The notes: generated by a model not told the origin, from the letters alone. DNA of 64,000 nt from Sepioteuthis lessoniana (GCA_963585895.1 OY757921.1:51492169-51556168); one strand, 5' to 3'; shown: positions 22,691 to 35,913, counted from the first letter of the stretch. Made by a program: numbers and translations.

Positions 22691-23140
22691 TATAATAATG
22701 ATTCCTAACCCGCATGAGATTCAAAACCAGAAAGCTTTCACTCGTTATAAAATTGCATTGTCTTGAAATAGAAGCGTTTTTAAAATATTGAACATACGCT
22801 TGTGAGTTGAGTATCCTTGTATAAAAATGCGTTACTGTTGATTCTGGCCTTCTGTCAACAACCTATCGAATTTCGATCGGTCTATTTGTTTCACATGTTT
22901 GATGTTCACTGTGTGTACATTTTTCTTCTTCCAGTGGCTTGTAGGAATGTTGTTAGAGCATTGATTCTTCAGAATTGAAGAATGAGGTTCAGCACTTTGT
23001 ATCAAATATGTTTTAATTCATTCTACAAGTAGGAAAAGCATTTTATCACTCACAAATGATTACAGATTTGACAACTCAAAATTCTGAACTGTATTTGGTA
23101 AAATAATCTAATCTCCCTCTTAGATGATAAAGAATGAAAA

Positions 23141-23173
<33 letters not shown>

Positions 23174-24004
23174 GGGTGCGTAAGTCATTGAATAGATATG
23201 ATAATTTTCCCGGAAGGGTATGCTATGAAAAGCATAGTTGCACCTTTTTCAAGGAAATCAATAGTGATGGGTCCTTTCATTAATACTATCGACAGAGCAT
23301 GGCTTTTTTACTCATCGCTGCACAGGGAATCTTTTACTTACCGGACAGTCAGCGTGTTTCCACTTCATAGACACTCTTTTGCCCTCAGGTAGGTAGATGC
23401 AGAATCAGCTGCGTTTGGTAGTACTCAGTTTCTCGCCTATCCATTCTTGGGATCGAATCGTTTCCACATATATTTTTAATAATATACTCGTCAAGCGAAA
23501 TACGCGTTTAAAATGGACCAGGAAGACTTAATAAGTACTGAATATTCATAGGAGAAAGCAAAAATGGCTGCATGGTGGAGGAGCAAAGAGGAAGAGGAAA
23601 ACAACTATTGCAAAGTTTTTTTATCCAAATGTTTTGATTCATATTTTTTACTGATACAGCCTATGTTGTTTTAGTAGAATTTCACATCCTATTATAACGG
23701 TTGTTTCTGACATTACATTTGTGTTCCTTTTTTGCAACTTCCACTCTATACTTGCACTTCTTTGCCATGCAGCCATTTTTTGTATTGTGTGAAGAATATT
23801 GATTATTTATTATTTTTTTCTTCGTCCGTTTTACACAGGCGTTTTATCTGACGAGAGTATTTTAAAAAACAATTGAAACTTTTTGTAATGTAGCCGACGA
23901 GAGGTGGTGAGATAGATAAGAATTTTATCAAGGTTTTATCTTGCTCTACTGGTCAGCATTTCGACACTTTTTCGATTTAGAAAAAAAGTTTTCAAAACGA
24001 TATG

Positions 24005-24045
<41 letters not shown>

Positions 24046-24046
24046 G

Positions 24047-24077
<31 letters not shown>

Positions 24078-25529
24078 CACGCACGCATGCACGCACGTAT
24101 ACATGTATATATTTTTCTCATAACATCGAAACTATTCATCAAACTACAGATACGATTTGTCAGTTTTCTAAAATTTCCATCTGATTTTCGTGCACATCAC
24201 AGGTAACCTCAAGTAACAGGTGTCGAGAGTACATATTTTTTGTAGACTGATCTTTACGGCATATTTATAATATACTGAAGTTGTGCGAGGGAGACCTGAA
24301 GCGAGAAAAAAACTGAGAATGATTTTAATAGTAAAAGGATAATCGGCAAGGATTTTAGAAGAATGATACAATACTTTGTCAAAATGGAAAAGTTAGAAAT
24401 ATTGTTTGATTTTTAGCTTGGCAGAAAAAGCAAAATATGGGAATTGTTTTTTTAACCAAAAAGAGAAAAGAGAGAGAAAGATAAACATATATTTTGAATT
24501 GTACTAAAAGTGTCATTTAAAATCGCGAAGCCCAAATAATGACGAGCTAAACAAATGAGGTCAGACCCAGGTGCAGATGTGATTTTGTTTGGGGAAAAAT
24601 TTCAACCTTGAGAATGGACTGTGTAACTTGCATGACGTGACGTGTTGGCCACGTGACAGAGAAGGCCACTCATTGCAAAGAGATAGCACTGAAGCCTACA
24701 CGTAGAAGTGGGTGGAAGCCCCTCTCCCTTTAAGTAACGTCCACAGAAAGTCATCGATTGAAGTGGGAGATAAGGGAATATGGATGGAATTAATTACTTA
24801 GATCCAATTAAGAAGAAAATCGTTGATAATATACGACCACTTTGAAATAGGAACAGAAAACCGACAGCAGTCGGCAGAGAGACCCCCCCCCTAACACTCC
24901 GGATTTGAGTCTTGAAACATACCTTCTGAGACAGAGAAGCGAGAACCACGAGTTAGTAACGGAGAGCTGAAAAAAGAGAAATGAATGCCGTATTGAGAAC
25001 TGCTAAGTGACTTAGCTAAGTGAAGAGTACTAACTACTAAATTAGTCTGACTGCTGAGATAAAAGGATTCAGGCCTCTGAATCATATTACTTCACCCAAC
25101 GGGGGAGGGACTTGTATAATACAGTATTCTCTTGAAGAAACGTATTTGTCAATTTTTTGTTAACTAAACATTCTATTAATTATTGAACAACCACGTGTTT
25201 GTTTTGACTCTTGCATTGCAAACTTTTTTCTGAATGATCAACCCTTTTTTATATATTTGGCAATCGGCGATTGATGATTTCGGTTGTCTTGTTTTTAAGA
25301 CAACATGAGTAGATAGCCGGATCGGCCAAGATTAGATCATTCATCGTTGCAATGATCGAGGTAGACGACTGCGTGACATGTCAATCTGTCAAAGATCATG
25401 TTATTCCTTGGTGCTTTTGAATAGTGTTCATTGTTTTCATAATTGCATTTTTTGTGCAGTTGTTTCTTAAAAGTTTTGTTTTGCTCTCAGTCCAATCGAA
25501 TACGTATTATGTTTAAACAGAACTATATA
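22691..25529. other. Unassigned stretch with microsatellites
   Basis: It contains (TA)n at 23142-23171 and (CA)n(GA)n at about 24007-24077. Open frames near 23198-23392 and 24891-25085 are short and show no domain. A GC-richer patch at about 24630-24730 (CATGACGTGACGTGTTGGCC) is unexplained. No transposon family seen elsewhere in the window was recognised here. Confidence 0.4.
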
Positions 25530-25720
25530 ACCAATAGAGGGGACCCAAAACAGTACTATCACTCAGAATCAAAGTGGGCCTGGCAATGAAAGGGGACCCT
25601 ACACTCCACAAATCCACGGGACTATCAGGAGCAGTTTAATGTCATAGGACACACATTTTTTAATCGTTTGCAGGGGAAATAATTATTATTATAATCAGTG
25701 TATTCTTTGCCCGCTGACAA
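25530..25720 (+). repeat. DR1 core fragment
   Basis: CACTCAGAATCAAAGTGGGC, CACTCCACAAATCCACGGGA and TTTAATGTCATAGGACACAC follow the order of the DR1 core seen at 8430-8650. No subrepeats are attached. Confidence 0.55.
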
Positions 25721-25814
25721 GAAAATGATATCTTTTGTATGATACCTGCTCTGCTATATTACATCGAGCACTTTTGCGTTAACTTTTCTTATTTCCCTCT
25801 CTTTTTTGAGAATA

Positions 25815-25818
<4 letters not shown>

Positions 25819-25893
<75 letters not shown>
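25819..25893. repeat. (CA)n microsatellite
   Basis: About 37 uninterrupted CA units. Confidence 0.98.
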
Positions 25894-25895
<2 letters not shown>

Positions 25896-26279
25896 TTATA
25901 TTTCTGTGTGTGAGTGTGTATCCATGCGAAACTATGCCCATGTCTGTGTATGTGTGCCCAAACAATACAGAATTCTCTATTCTAAGGACTAACATTAGAA
26001 ATTCGTTTCCAATTTGACGCAGAAACCTTACAAGTTAATGTGTCTCCTGACATTTATTCTCCAGTTTACAGCGATAACACTCGTGTCTTTATCAAATGTT
26101 CAGATAGAGGCAGTGGTATGATTGTAAAAGGCAAACACGAAAGATTGTGGGTGAGATTAAATTAGATAATTAATCACCCTTGACTTCAAGCTGATGGCGC
26201 ATTAGTTCAAGTTTCACTTTCTATTCATCATCAAGCCCTGATCTTGAAAATGGTAAAAAAAAATTTGAATATGTTAATA

Positions 26280-26702
26280 TTTATGCAGATTACATTATTC
26301 TAATTGACTGATTGATTTGAACGGCATTTCAACCCATCATGACTTATTTATGTTAAAAAGGTAGAGAATTCATTTTATGGTACATATACATATAATGTTT
26401 TGTTTCTTAAGAGTTTTTTTGGCACACAGTTATATGATATCAAATATTTCTATTTTATACAGATAATTATCTAGTTTAAAGTAATTATTTCTATTTAATA
26501 TTTGCGCTCAGAAAATGATTTCAAATAACTTATAACAATCCTTTGAATACAATTAGAGCTTCAAGTAACTACACTTAATGCAAAAAATTTACAGTTATAT
26601 GAAATTATATATTTCTATGTTTTCATTAATCAATTTATAGCATAGGTCTCTCACTGGTACTACCCATTACGGTCACAGTGTATATCAGAGTTATAGTAGT
26701 TA
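26280..26702 (+). repeat. DR1 copy interrupted by SINE-B
   Basis: A tail-like start (ACTGATTGATTTGAACGGCA) is followed by four to five ~45-bp units (for example CACACAGTTATATGATATCA at about 26423). The start of the core (CTGGTACTACCCATTACGGT) ends at the SINE head near 26703. Confidence 0.62.
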
Positions 26703-26900
26703 AGGAATATTGGCATAATGGTTAGAGTGTTCACCAACGGCCATGGAGACCTGGGTTCAATCCCAGGTCTAGTCATACCAAATTCTTAAGAAATGGTACA
26801 TGATGCCACCTTGCTCAACACTCAGCGTTATAAGGTCCGGATCAAGGGTAAAGTGGGTCCTATTGGGGGGGATAAGAGAAACACGAATATTAATGGATAA
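26703..26900 (+). mobile_element. SINE-B copy
   Basis: A tRNA-derived head with TGGCATAATGG (A box, 26711-26721) and a perfect B box GGTTCAATCCC (26754-26764). ATGATGCCACCTTGCTCAAC, ACTCAGCGTTATAAGGTCCG and GATCAAGGGTAAAGTGGGTC follow, all matching the copy at 42073-42333. The 3' end diverges after about 26860, and no clear target duplication was seen. The central words resemble a SINE domain I recall as Nin-DC, which needs checking. Confidence 0.8.
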
Positions 26901-27365
26901 AGCATCTCCAAACACTGACCACAAGTGGTTTTAATATTCAGCTAACCCACTCCTAAAACCCCGGCGGAACGTATTTGGGTTGTCACAGAAACATCTAAAT
27001 AACAAAATGCCTGAAAAAATTCATCGCAAACTTGAATTACACCCCACTCATGTTTAACATAAATTCCCCGCATGAAAAGTCCCATGGTTTGTGTTTACGA
27101 TAGCAGAGTTCATATTATGGTCAGTTAAAGACTCTTGGAGACTAGGAAGTAGTTTTCTCATTACAAGTGAATATGCTATGTCACCAGTTTATTTTTCAGC
27201 ATTATAGCCAATAAACCCTTATAGAAACTTTCAAAATCTCTCTAAAACGCGTTTTTTGCTTAGACTTTTCCCTAGGCGACAACTTAAAATCGATACTAGT
27301 CGAAAACAATCAAAAAGTCGATAACACAAACAAAATATGCTTATTTTTCTATTCCCTTTTATTTA

Positions 27366-27366
<1 letters not shown>
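26901..27366. other. No feature recognised
   Basis: Mixed AT-rich sequence between SINE-B and the microsatellite. Confidence 0.4.
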
Positions 27367-27411
<45 letters not shown>

Positions 27412-27416
27412 CAGGT

Positions 27417-27471
<55 letters not shown>
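27367..27471. repeat. (TC)n then (TA)n microsatellites
   Basis: TC repeats (27367-27413, one TTT break), a short spacer, then TA repeats to 27471. Confidence 0.96.
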
Positions 27472-27474
<3 letters not shown>

Positions 27475-27475
<1 letters not shown>

Positions 27476-27713
27476 AAATCTGGCTGCTCATCTGTATTTG
27501 TATGGAGATTCTGATTACAAAACAAATGTTAGCGAAGTCCTTGAACACAAAAATGTTTATTTTCAAAAAATTTGGCCCTTGTCAAATAATCGCTGGGTTG
27601 ATGGAAAAATAACAATACATGCATTGAACAACACTGCTTATAAAAACCACATTCATAAAATTCCTCTTCGACATTCCAATGCTGAAGAGTATTTATTAAG
27701 TTGTCCCTGTTGA
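27475..27713 (+). CDS. Unidentified open frame of protein-like composition
   Basis: The frame reads YGDSDYKTNVSEVLEHKNVY, later KIWPLSNNRWVDGKITIHAL, and ends EEYLLSCPC. It has balanced composition (Asp, Trp, His, Pro, Cys) that is unusual for this AT-rich DNA. It could be a host exon or a piece of an unknown element. A different frame (27701-27910) is open just downstream, and no splice sites were convincing. I do not recognise the family. Confidence 0.25.
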
Positions 27714-28119
27714 AAACTGACTTTTACTTCCCTTCTGTACAAAATGTAATCTACATGGAACAAATATATTCGACAGATGAATATATCACACATTTGATAT
27801 ATTTTCACATCGGTTTTAACCAATTGCTTTCGTTAAAAACTGAGAAAATCAGTCATCAGACAGCAGGCTACACGATTTTTATTACCTTCCAATTACTCGA
27901 TGAATATTAAACGAACTTTGACTCTTATTTTGAAATTAAAACAAATCTATAACTAAAATGTTTACATTGTTTACTTAGTTTTACTTTGCTGAACGGGATG
28001 AAATCAACAGCTGGAATAATTTTTACTGGAAATCACGTCTCAAGAAAATGGTTTTCCACCGAATCAGCTGACAGTATCAACTAAAAAGAGGTTCGAAATA
28101 GAAAAATATAGATGTCTTT

Positions 28120-28500
28120 GGTATGACACTAAACTTTATCTGATGGTGAGGCTCCAGTTCTAGAGATCTGGAAAGTATGGATGACCCTTTCTTTGCCATT
28201 ACACACATATCTAAATTGATTCGGATTGGTAGTACCTGTTCAGGCACCAGCTATAGATCAAATAGATCGGAATAGAAATAGAATTACATGATCCCATATA
28301 ACTGTAAATTATCCATATTAAGAATAATTACTTGAATCAGTTTTCTAAGGATTGTCATTAGTTACTTGAAACCATTTGTGATCAAACAAATGATTTTTTT
28401 CAAATAGAAATAATTTCTTAAAATTTCAAAATTATAATTATTTCACAGGAATACTTGAAACAATACAACCGTGTAGAATGTTTTGTATTACATAGTAGTA
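28120..28500 (-). repeat. DR1 copy, reverse orientation
   Basis: The plus strand shows GACACTAAACTTTATCTGAT and GGTGAGGCTCCAGTTCTAGA, the reverse of the core. Three to four reverse ~45-bp units (ATTACTTGAATCAGTTTTCT, ATACTTGAAACAATACAACC) follow. Confidence 0.62.
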
Positions 28501-29339
28501 CTTGATTCGATGTTTGCCAAAACCTCTTAAGAAACAGTTACACAAAAAATACAAGTATAAATGTAAAATGAATGCAATTTCCTTGGCATAAAATAATCCA
28601 AGGCAAGTTGACATCCCCTTAAATTAACTAATCTACGATAATTAGAAAGAAATATAGAAAACAATGTCTCCATCGAGTTTTCATAGTTTTGCTTTTCTGA
28701 ACGGGATGAAACCGATTGCACACATTTGTCCTATTTGAAATCATGCTCCAAGAAAATGGTTTTCTTTCCATTTGCTATATAAAACTAGCTCCTATATTAT
28801 TGACAAAATGCATGCGTATTTGAAATGTGATATTTCTAAGATGTATTTGCTTATTATCTTTGCCGAGGATGAGAAACAATCCGCAACGAGACCACTCCCA
28901 GGATACATCGTTTTCTGCAAAGAAGAAAAAGGGAAAATATTAATAATTTTAGCAATACCATAAAATTCTGAGGGATCAATAGCATCGTAATCGTATCCAT
29001 CCAAAGTTTATCAACATATTGGGATGCGCTGAGTAATATTTTCGAAGCGTGCATTCTACTTGCGCGAATACAATGATGCGCAGTTAATTAATTTTGAAAT
29101 TTCTTTTCGAGTAGTCTAAAACGGGGTTTATTTATTACCTACTCGTCGTATTAGTTGCCTAGCTAGTCTCAAAGATACGTTGCCACTGTATAATGAATCT
29201 GATGTTTGTTGGTGTATGATATTTGTGGCCTTGTAACAAATCTTAGCTATGGTTAATTTTCATGGAGACGTAACAGTTATCGTGGAAAAAACTGGATCCA
29301 GCGGTTCGATTTCTAAGTTTGGACGTGGCTGTATACACT
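28501..29339. other. No feature recognised
   Basis: AT-rich DNA. A 63-codon frame (28772-28963) has fair protein-like composition, but it overlaps frames of similar length on the other strand and has no known motif. Confidence 0.35.
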
Positions 29340-29545
29340 TTAAAAATATATGAATACATTTCTTCTCCCAACCAGCTAGGGATCAAACACGGTAAAATGG
29401 GTTATTTAATCTTGGTACGGTTACCAGTCTTGGAAAAAGAAAACTCTGAATTTAAGCCAGCTGCACTTCGCTTAAAAAATTAAGCTTGTATCATATGCTG
29501 TCTTTGGCAGAGGGATTCAGTACATTCACATTGCCAAATTTTTTT
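29340..29545 (+). mobile_element. SINE-A fragment lacking the tRNA head
   Basis: CCAACCAGCTAGGGATCAAA, GGTTACCAGTCTTGGAAAAA, CTGAATTTAAGCCAGCTGCA and TTGTATCATATGCTGTC follow the SINE-A central domain and tail. Confidence 0.65.
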
Positions 29546-29584
29546 CATCATATATTTATTTTCGGGAAGTGATCATTCGGTTTG

Positions 29585-29835
29585 GGTTTGGTTTCTTCTT
29601 TTAATGGATTGTCAACATTAGAGGGTTATTTAATGCCAAAGCCATGCTTGTAGAGAGAACCGCAGGGATAATATTTTACCCCTGTCTAGGAGAATAAAGG
29701 GGTTCATTCCTTTCGTAAGGTTATTAGCCCAAAAGTGAACGTAACAGTGTGCCTGGAGTTTGAACTTGCTTACTTCAAGGTCACAAGCTGGCACTTGAAC
29801 CTTTACGCCACGGAGACTTCTCTTAAGGAATTTTT
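29585..29835 (-). mobile_element. SINE-C copy
   Basis: In reverse: the tail (GTTTGGTTTCTTCTTTTAAT, GAGGGTTATTTAATGCCAAA), the central part (TTCATTCCTTTCGTAAGG) and the B-box side (GGAGTTTGAACTTGCTTAC). The A-box side (GAACCTTTACGCCACGGAG) reaches about 29818. Confidence 0.68.
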
Positions 29836-31889
29836 GTGTTTTGCTGTATGGTGTTACCGAGAGTTTCACTGTTTATGTACACCTGCATTGCGGAGAGGAT
29901 GAAATGCACGGTCAATTTTTAAGCGAAGTAAATAAAACTAATTCTCCAGCATGAAAATCAATGTCAACACAGGCGAGAAAAATAACTTTTTGCTTATATC
30001 GTTTTTTTAATGAAGCAGTCTAAACCTTTTCACTATTGCCTTGGTTGAGTGACACTGATATCTGCATCAGATGTAAAAGGACTATTGGTAAGTCAAGATT
30101 TTTGTATTCGAAGATAGCACAAAGTCTCTGCTTCAGAGGGTTTCCTAAAGTAACGTGGATTCAAGCAGTATCAATGATTCGGCTCTCTTGGTCAAGTGAC
30201 TCTGAAATCTGTAATACAGTTATTAGTGGTCTAGTTGTAAGTGAAGTCTTTAGTATTTAGAAACAGGGTATCGTTTTCGGGCTTTGCTGAGCGACGTCGA
30301 TTCAAACTGAGATATTGTCTTAGTCGACTGCCTGGCAGGAGAGGTCAAAATCTAGAGCTTATATTAGATCCAGAGTTCAACCAGCGTGGAGCCTGGGTAT
30401 AGATTGAGACATGGAGCTTAGTTATTTCTTCATTTTTAATATCAATTTCTTATCATTCTGGTTTTATCTAAAAACTGCTTTTCCAGATTTGGGTAATTGT
30501 CCAGCTGCTTTTTATCGGTCAGGAGACTGGACACGCTATCTCAATTCAAATCCGTTTTAATTTGTATTTCTCACATATACCTCGTACCAGCAGGGTCTCA
30601 GAATTTCTTAATTCTTCCCACTTTTTCTACATTCAACCTGGTCTTTATCATTGGAACGGGCTCAACTGTCTTTCGGGATGGATCTGATTTTCAATGTGTG
30701 AAGACGAAGGGGAGGTCATAAAATTGTCAAATGACTTATATTTTCCGATCCGATAGGCTACTATGACATATTTCTAAGGCAAACAATCTAACCCTATTCT
30801 GATAATTTCAGAAACAAACCAAACAGCACCTCCAGCTTATCATGTCATTTTACTTATTTTGGCCTCTAAGTATCTTTATCTAGAAAATATAAAGCAATTG
30901 AGAGGTTCTTGTCAGGTTCCTGATAGTGGTCATTTTTTGAATACAAACAATTTTGTTCCTTTCCGATAATTTCATAAACAACTCAGGTGGCCTATCTTTG
31001 CTTGAGCCTGTCGGTTTTTCTAAGTCATTCTATCTCTTGGATTTCCAAATGTTCCCTTTATTCAAATAACATTAAGCAATTTTCTCACGGGTACGATTTT
31101 TTTTTTCATTTACTCTGCTTGTTTTCAATTAATTAACCTCCTCAAGGCTCTAGTGTCACATCTGTATAGTATAGAATCACCAGTGTTACGTAGGTTTCTG
31201 ACAAAGGTATTGCTTGTGTGGCTCACATTATTATCAATGAACCGAGATGTCCTGTATATTAAGTCGGTTTTGTTCTTCATTTTATTCAGTAAAAAATATA
31301 TCTCTCTGTCTCTTATTTCTTATGGATTTCACATTTGAAGAAGGTTCTACAACGTAATCGTCGAAAATTTGTCAAAATATTAGCAATATTAAAAACAACT
31401 TTTGTCAATGAAACAAGAATTGAAATGACAATGACTTTTTTTTAAAATTAAAATCGCAATTCGATTCTATATTTTCTCTGAATAAGACTTGATAGAATGT
31501 ATTGTTACGAATAGTAAGAATCTAGAGAAAGCTATGTTTTATTTTCGAAATTGATTGATCATAGCTCTTCATGGCTTCTGTTATCAGTAAAATTTGAATC
31601 ACCATAACGGTTCTTGAAAGCAATAGTGTAATGTACTCTTGTTACCTTTTTTCACTTCATGAATTTAGAGTTGTTTTTTTTCGATCGCTTCCCAACCAAC
31701 TGTTATTTTCATATAACTATTTCGTGCATTCTTCAAAACATGAAACAAAAATAAATTCTGATGTTAGTCTGGGGCTAAAGCATTTATAAAATTTTTTCCA
31801 CATACATGATAAATTCAATTTTAGCAGGTTTGGAAACGAAGGCCTACGTTCAAGTCACGTTGAAATTGTTTGATATGGACTTGAAGACC
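29836..31889. other. No feature recognised
   Basis: The longest stretch without a recognised element. Near 30095-30260 phrases about TCAAGTGACTCTGA / GTAAGTGAAGTCTT hint at a weak duplication. No frame longer than 75 codons looks like a gene. Confidence 0.4.
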
Positions 31890-32120
31890 TCTTTGACATG
31901 CCACGTAAACTGCATGCGTGACATGCTAGAAGAGACTGGGAACTAAAAATGACAGGATATTCTCCTGATTCCTAAAGTAAATAGGACGCTGGTGCCCCGA
32001 CTGAAATGCCACGTAAATTTTGTGGGCAGAGGAGATGTGACCACGAGTATTTACGAGGTTGTCCAAAATATTCTGTAACCAGGAACATTTTCAACTCAAG
32101 AACGACTAAAAAGAAAGGCA
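31890..32120. repeat. Possible repeat, related to 34870-35110
   Basis: GACATGCCACGTAAACTGCATG, CCTAAAGTAAATAGGACGC and GTGACCACGAG recur in the same order, diverged, at 34878-35045 (GACATGCTGCATAAATTACATG, CCTAAAGCAAACAGTACGC, GTGACTACGAG). Family unknown. Confidence 0.35.
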
Positions 32121-32604
32121 GAGAGGTCTCGCAGAAGAACCGTACCGTCGCGACTATATGTGAAGGGAAACTCAGCCGTCTTCCAGTCACTCTCGCTCAC
32201 TATACCCATAGGCACATTTTGGTAAAAGTAAAGAAACAGATTTTATTTTTTATACATCAGCTTTATTGTCTTTCTCCGCTCTACAACAACATCATCATTT
32301 CCCATAAGATCACCGAGGTAAAACAGAGATAACATAAAATTAGTTCTGAGGTGAAGTGACCACTTCGGAAAAGCCGGAAACAGAAGCAACCTGAGTCCTA
32401 TGTGCCAATAAGTAAAGCTCAGTAAATAACAAAGTAAACTTAACCATTTCATTTGTATTATGCTCCATGAGAAGCAAAATATCCCAAAATATACTTATTT
32501 ATGGGTGGTTCTCAATTACACTCAGAGAACAAATTGATTGTTTATTCTGAAGAAATATAGATGTATTCAAATAGAAACATATATTTTATTAAACAAACAA
32601 CTGA

Positions 32605-32618
32605 CACACACACACACT

Positions 32619-32661
<43 letters not shown>
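32605..32661. repeat. (CA)n(TA)n microsatellite
   Basis: CA repeats with one TC change, then TA repeats. Confidence 0.95.
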
Positions 32662-33992
32662 GCATAATTCTTCTTGTCCATTTAATGCTCCGTCGTTATC
32701 TTCATCTCTACAGAGATTAAAATGTAACTAATAAATAAAAGTACTTAGGCACTAAAAGAGAATGCGACAAGCAGAATATAATATTGATTTGATTGAAGGC
32801 ATTTACTAATCTTGGCTAAATCTGGCATAAGGGTGTGGCATATATTGGAAAGTGAATTATCTTGTAGTTATAGAACGCAACACTCGTCTGATAAAATCTG
32901 CTCCAATTTGAGTAACCTATATCCATGTACAGTAGTGTATATATAAGAACACCGCAAACAATTTTTAAAATAGAAAGTAACATTTTTCTAAAGAAAAGAC
33001 GCCAGGTTTTTCTTCCAAATCAAAGATACTAGGATTTTCATTAACTGAAGACGAACATTTTACAACTAAAATGTTTATAATTGAATGTCATTTAATCTTA
33101 CCACACACTAAGGCACTGAACCTTTATAACCAAAAATATGACTATGTAAAACACACAAAATAAGTAAGTACAATGCAATTTTACTTTTTGTTAGAGGATT
33201 TCAATACTGTTAGGTTAGGTAAAAAATAACAAATATACCTCTTGATTTCATTAGATTTCATTAAAAATGATGAAATTCCAGTAACTTTGGTTTAGAAGCA
33301 AATTAGCTTTTTTATTTAAGCATGCTGATAGTAAACTGATTTAAGTGCGAAAATGTGATAAAATGTAATGAAGTGGCCGCCTTACACTAACACTGAACTC
33401 GATTCACGGCTGTGTGACGAAGAACACAGGGTAAACCACGGGAACTTTCATGGTAGGTAGGAGAAATGTTTATGTGCAAGATTTGGTGATAGGAAAATTG
33501 GCTCAGTAGATTCAGCAAATTACTGGGTGAGCAACTCGTAACGATTTAAATTTCGAGGTTAGCGAAACATCTTCCCATTGGATGTCATCAATGGTTTAGC
33601 AAACAATAGATGGTTTCTTCATCGACTTGATAATACTAATTAAAGAAATCCAATACAAAATATGAATGCCTAAAATGAAAACTGAAAAAAAGGCTGTTTA
33701 TACATGCATGTTGAAGATATTTGGATAATACGTAAATTAGATATGTCATACTGACGGGCCGGATTGTTTAAAATACACAGATATCTAGATTTCATTGGAT
33801 CATTTGTGCTTAACATAGCAACAACTAACTTCTCGTTAAGTTAAAATTTACTGATTCAAGAAGTTACGATGAATGTCTTAAACCAAGTCAAAATATTTCT
33901 TCTCTTTTTTTTTATTCATATAATGTTTTAAAATATAAGATTCAAGTGAAATAATACTCTATTCAGCATTAAAATTTAACATTTGAATAATT
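32662..33992. other. No feature recognised
   Basis: AT-rich DNA with no element identified. Confidence 0.4.
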
Positions 33993-34860
33993 ATGTTTGC
34001 TATTGTTCTTAAAAGTCTCACCTTGAAATCTATCGCTTTAATTGGACGTTTTCATTTCAAGTCCTTGAGACCATATACAGGGAAATTAGCAGGAAATACT
34101 CACCCAGAGGCATTGGTAGTTAATTGTTTTGCTAATGTTATTGTTGGATATTGCCTGGTTGATCCTTTCTGTTATATTTTGACCCTCGCCCTGGCCCAAA
34201 ATTGCTATTCCAAGGTGATACACCGGAAGGAAGTGACGCCATTCCAATGGCCAGTAATCGAAAGAGATCGTGTGGGCGGATTAAGGCTTATGATATGGGA
34301 CAAGGTGAAGGTCCCATTGTGCCACTACATTGATGCACCGGAAGAGAGTAACCTCTGAACTGCATGACAGTTATTTCCGCTTGATGACAATTAAACATCC
34401 GATTTCAAAGATCCAGTGGGCGATCGTGTGGGCGTTGAATTATTATTTAACTCAGTTGAGTTCGGGGTGCCAAAGCAGTTGCCAGCAGAATTCCAGACAG
34501 CTAGAGACCAGATGTGGTAGGGAAAGCCACACCCGACTGAGGGGATCCTCGGAAACCCCCGATGGAGTTAGGGGTGCAGAGAAGATGCAGTAAAGAAAGC
34601 TAGCATCCAGCAGTGGACCCCAAGACCTCTGGTTGAACATCTAAGAGAACAAGAAAGACACAACGTGACGGTCATAACAGTGGGGTCAAAATATGAAGTT
34701 TATGTTCGGTCTCCAGCACCCTCTCACATGCAAACCTTGAACAACCCTTTCGAACCCTTGCAATAAAGTGAGAGGTGAATATAATTGTCAAGAAGTCTTC
34801 CTGCGTCCTTTATTCCTGCGTCTTTGATATTGTGTTGTTGTGATGCTGAATGATGTAGAT
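33993..34860 (+). other. GC-richer block with a 121-codon frame, unidentified
   Basis: The frame 33993-34358 contains KLAGNTHPEALVVNCFANVI and KEVTPFQWPVIERDRVGGLR. GC-richer DNA follows to about 34760 with an AATAAA at 34762-34767. The base composition differs from its neighbours, which suggests an inserted element (an LTR-type terminus is one option) rather than a host gene. I cannot name it. Confidence 0.3.
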
Positions 34861-34869
34861 GAATATATA

Positions 34870-35110
34870 ACATTTCGACATGCTGCATAAATTACATGTG
34901 GGACATAACGGGAATAAACACCTGTCTCCTAAAGCAAACAGTACGCAGGTCTTTTTTCAATGGAAGTGTAGCTTAAGTTGCGTAAATGGCATGCAAGACA
35001 AGAGGCATGCCCACGCATGTAGGCGGGTGGTGTGACTACGAGGGTTGCGTGGGCGTCATCAAAGTTATAAGAACGAAGAAGACTGCCCAGGGTTGGGAAA
35101 CAGAGAAAAA
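34870..35110. repeat. Possible repeat, related to 31890-32120
   Basis: Shares ordered words with 31890-32120. The later part is GC-rich (CACGCATGTAGGCGGGTGGT). Confidence 0.35.
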
Positions 35111-35129
35111 CCTGGTTGTACGGAGCTTG

Positions 35130-35345
35130 CGAAAATAGAGAAGTGAGGTGAAGTTAAGCTGATTCGATACTTTGAGACCATGCCAGACTCCCAGAAGCAG
35201 AGAAGTGAGGAGAAATTAAGATGATTCGGTGCCTTGAGATGGCCTTATACCGGACAAGTAAAAGTAGAGAAGCTAAGAGAAACTAAGATGATTCAATGCC
35301 TGGAGGTGGCCTTCTACCAATCTCGCTAAAGCTAAACAAAGAAGA
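35130..35345. repeat. Minisatellite, three units of 62-67 bp
   Basis: AGAGAAGTGAGG-type unit starts lie at 35137, 35199 and 35266. Each unit continues as AAATTAAGATGATTCGGTGC and CTTGAGATGGCCTTATACC with changes. Confidence 0.85.
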
Positions 35346-35861
35346 AGCAGCTCACTGAAGATTTGTATTTTGCTTCTGGGTATACATCTCAGCACTCTTT
35401 TCTTTGACTCTCTTTTTTCTTCTACCCAAATGTACATTTCGGGTAATAAAAGAAAAAAAAGAAGCATATTATATTTTTATACAGAAACATTGTTGTCTTT
35501 CTTTTAGTGTATACAACTTTATCATGAATTGCTAAGGATAATATTTCTTACTTTATATTTTATGATGTACTTCAATATTACTCATTATTAAAAATATTTT
35601 CGTCGATTACTTTGTTGGTTAATAACTATTGTTCATATAGATACATATTTTAGCACTTTGAGTAACAGTGAATTTTATTTAAGATTATGAGACTAGTCTT
35701 CTCAGTATTTCAGCAGTATACTTGTTATAGAATGTTTCAACCCTTTTCTTCGAGGCTTATTGAACTCTTCATAGTTCGCTGGAAATGATGGGTACAACAG
35801 TCGCATCCATGTTTCATGTTTATTTCAGTTCACTGGGATTACTCGTAAACGGCGCCTCTTT

Positions 35862-35864
35862 CTT

Positions 35865-35913
<49 letters not shown>

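Noticed and set aside
26703-26780. Possible tRNA gene
   Set aside because: A and B boxes are present, but the acceptor stem does not close and SINE sequence follows. It is a SINE head. The same applies at 7031, 42311 and 42750.
33993-34358. A host gene for the 121-codon frame
   Set aside because: No homologous family recognised, no splice sites, and base composition pointing to an inserted element. Kept only as an unidentified block.
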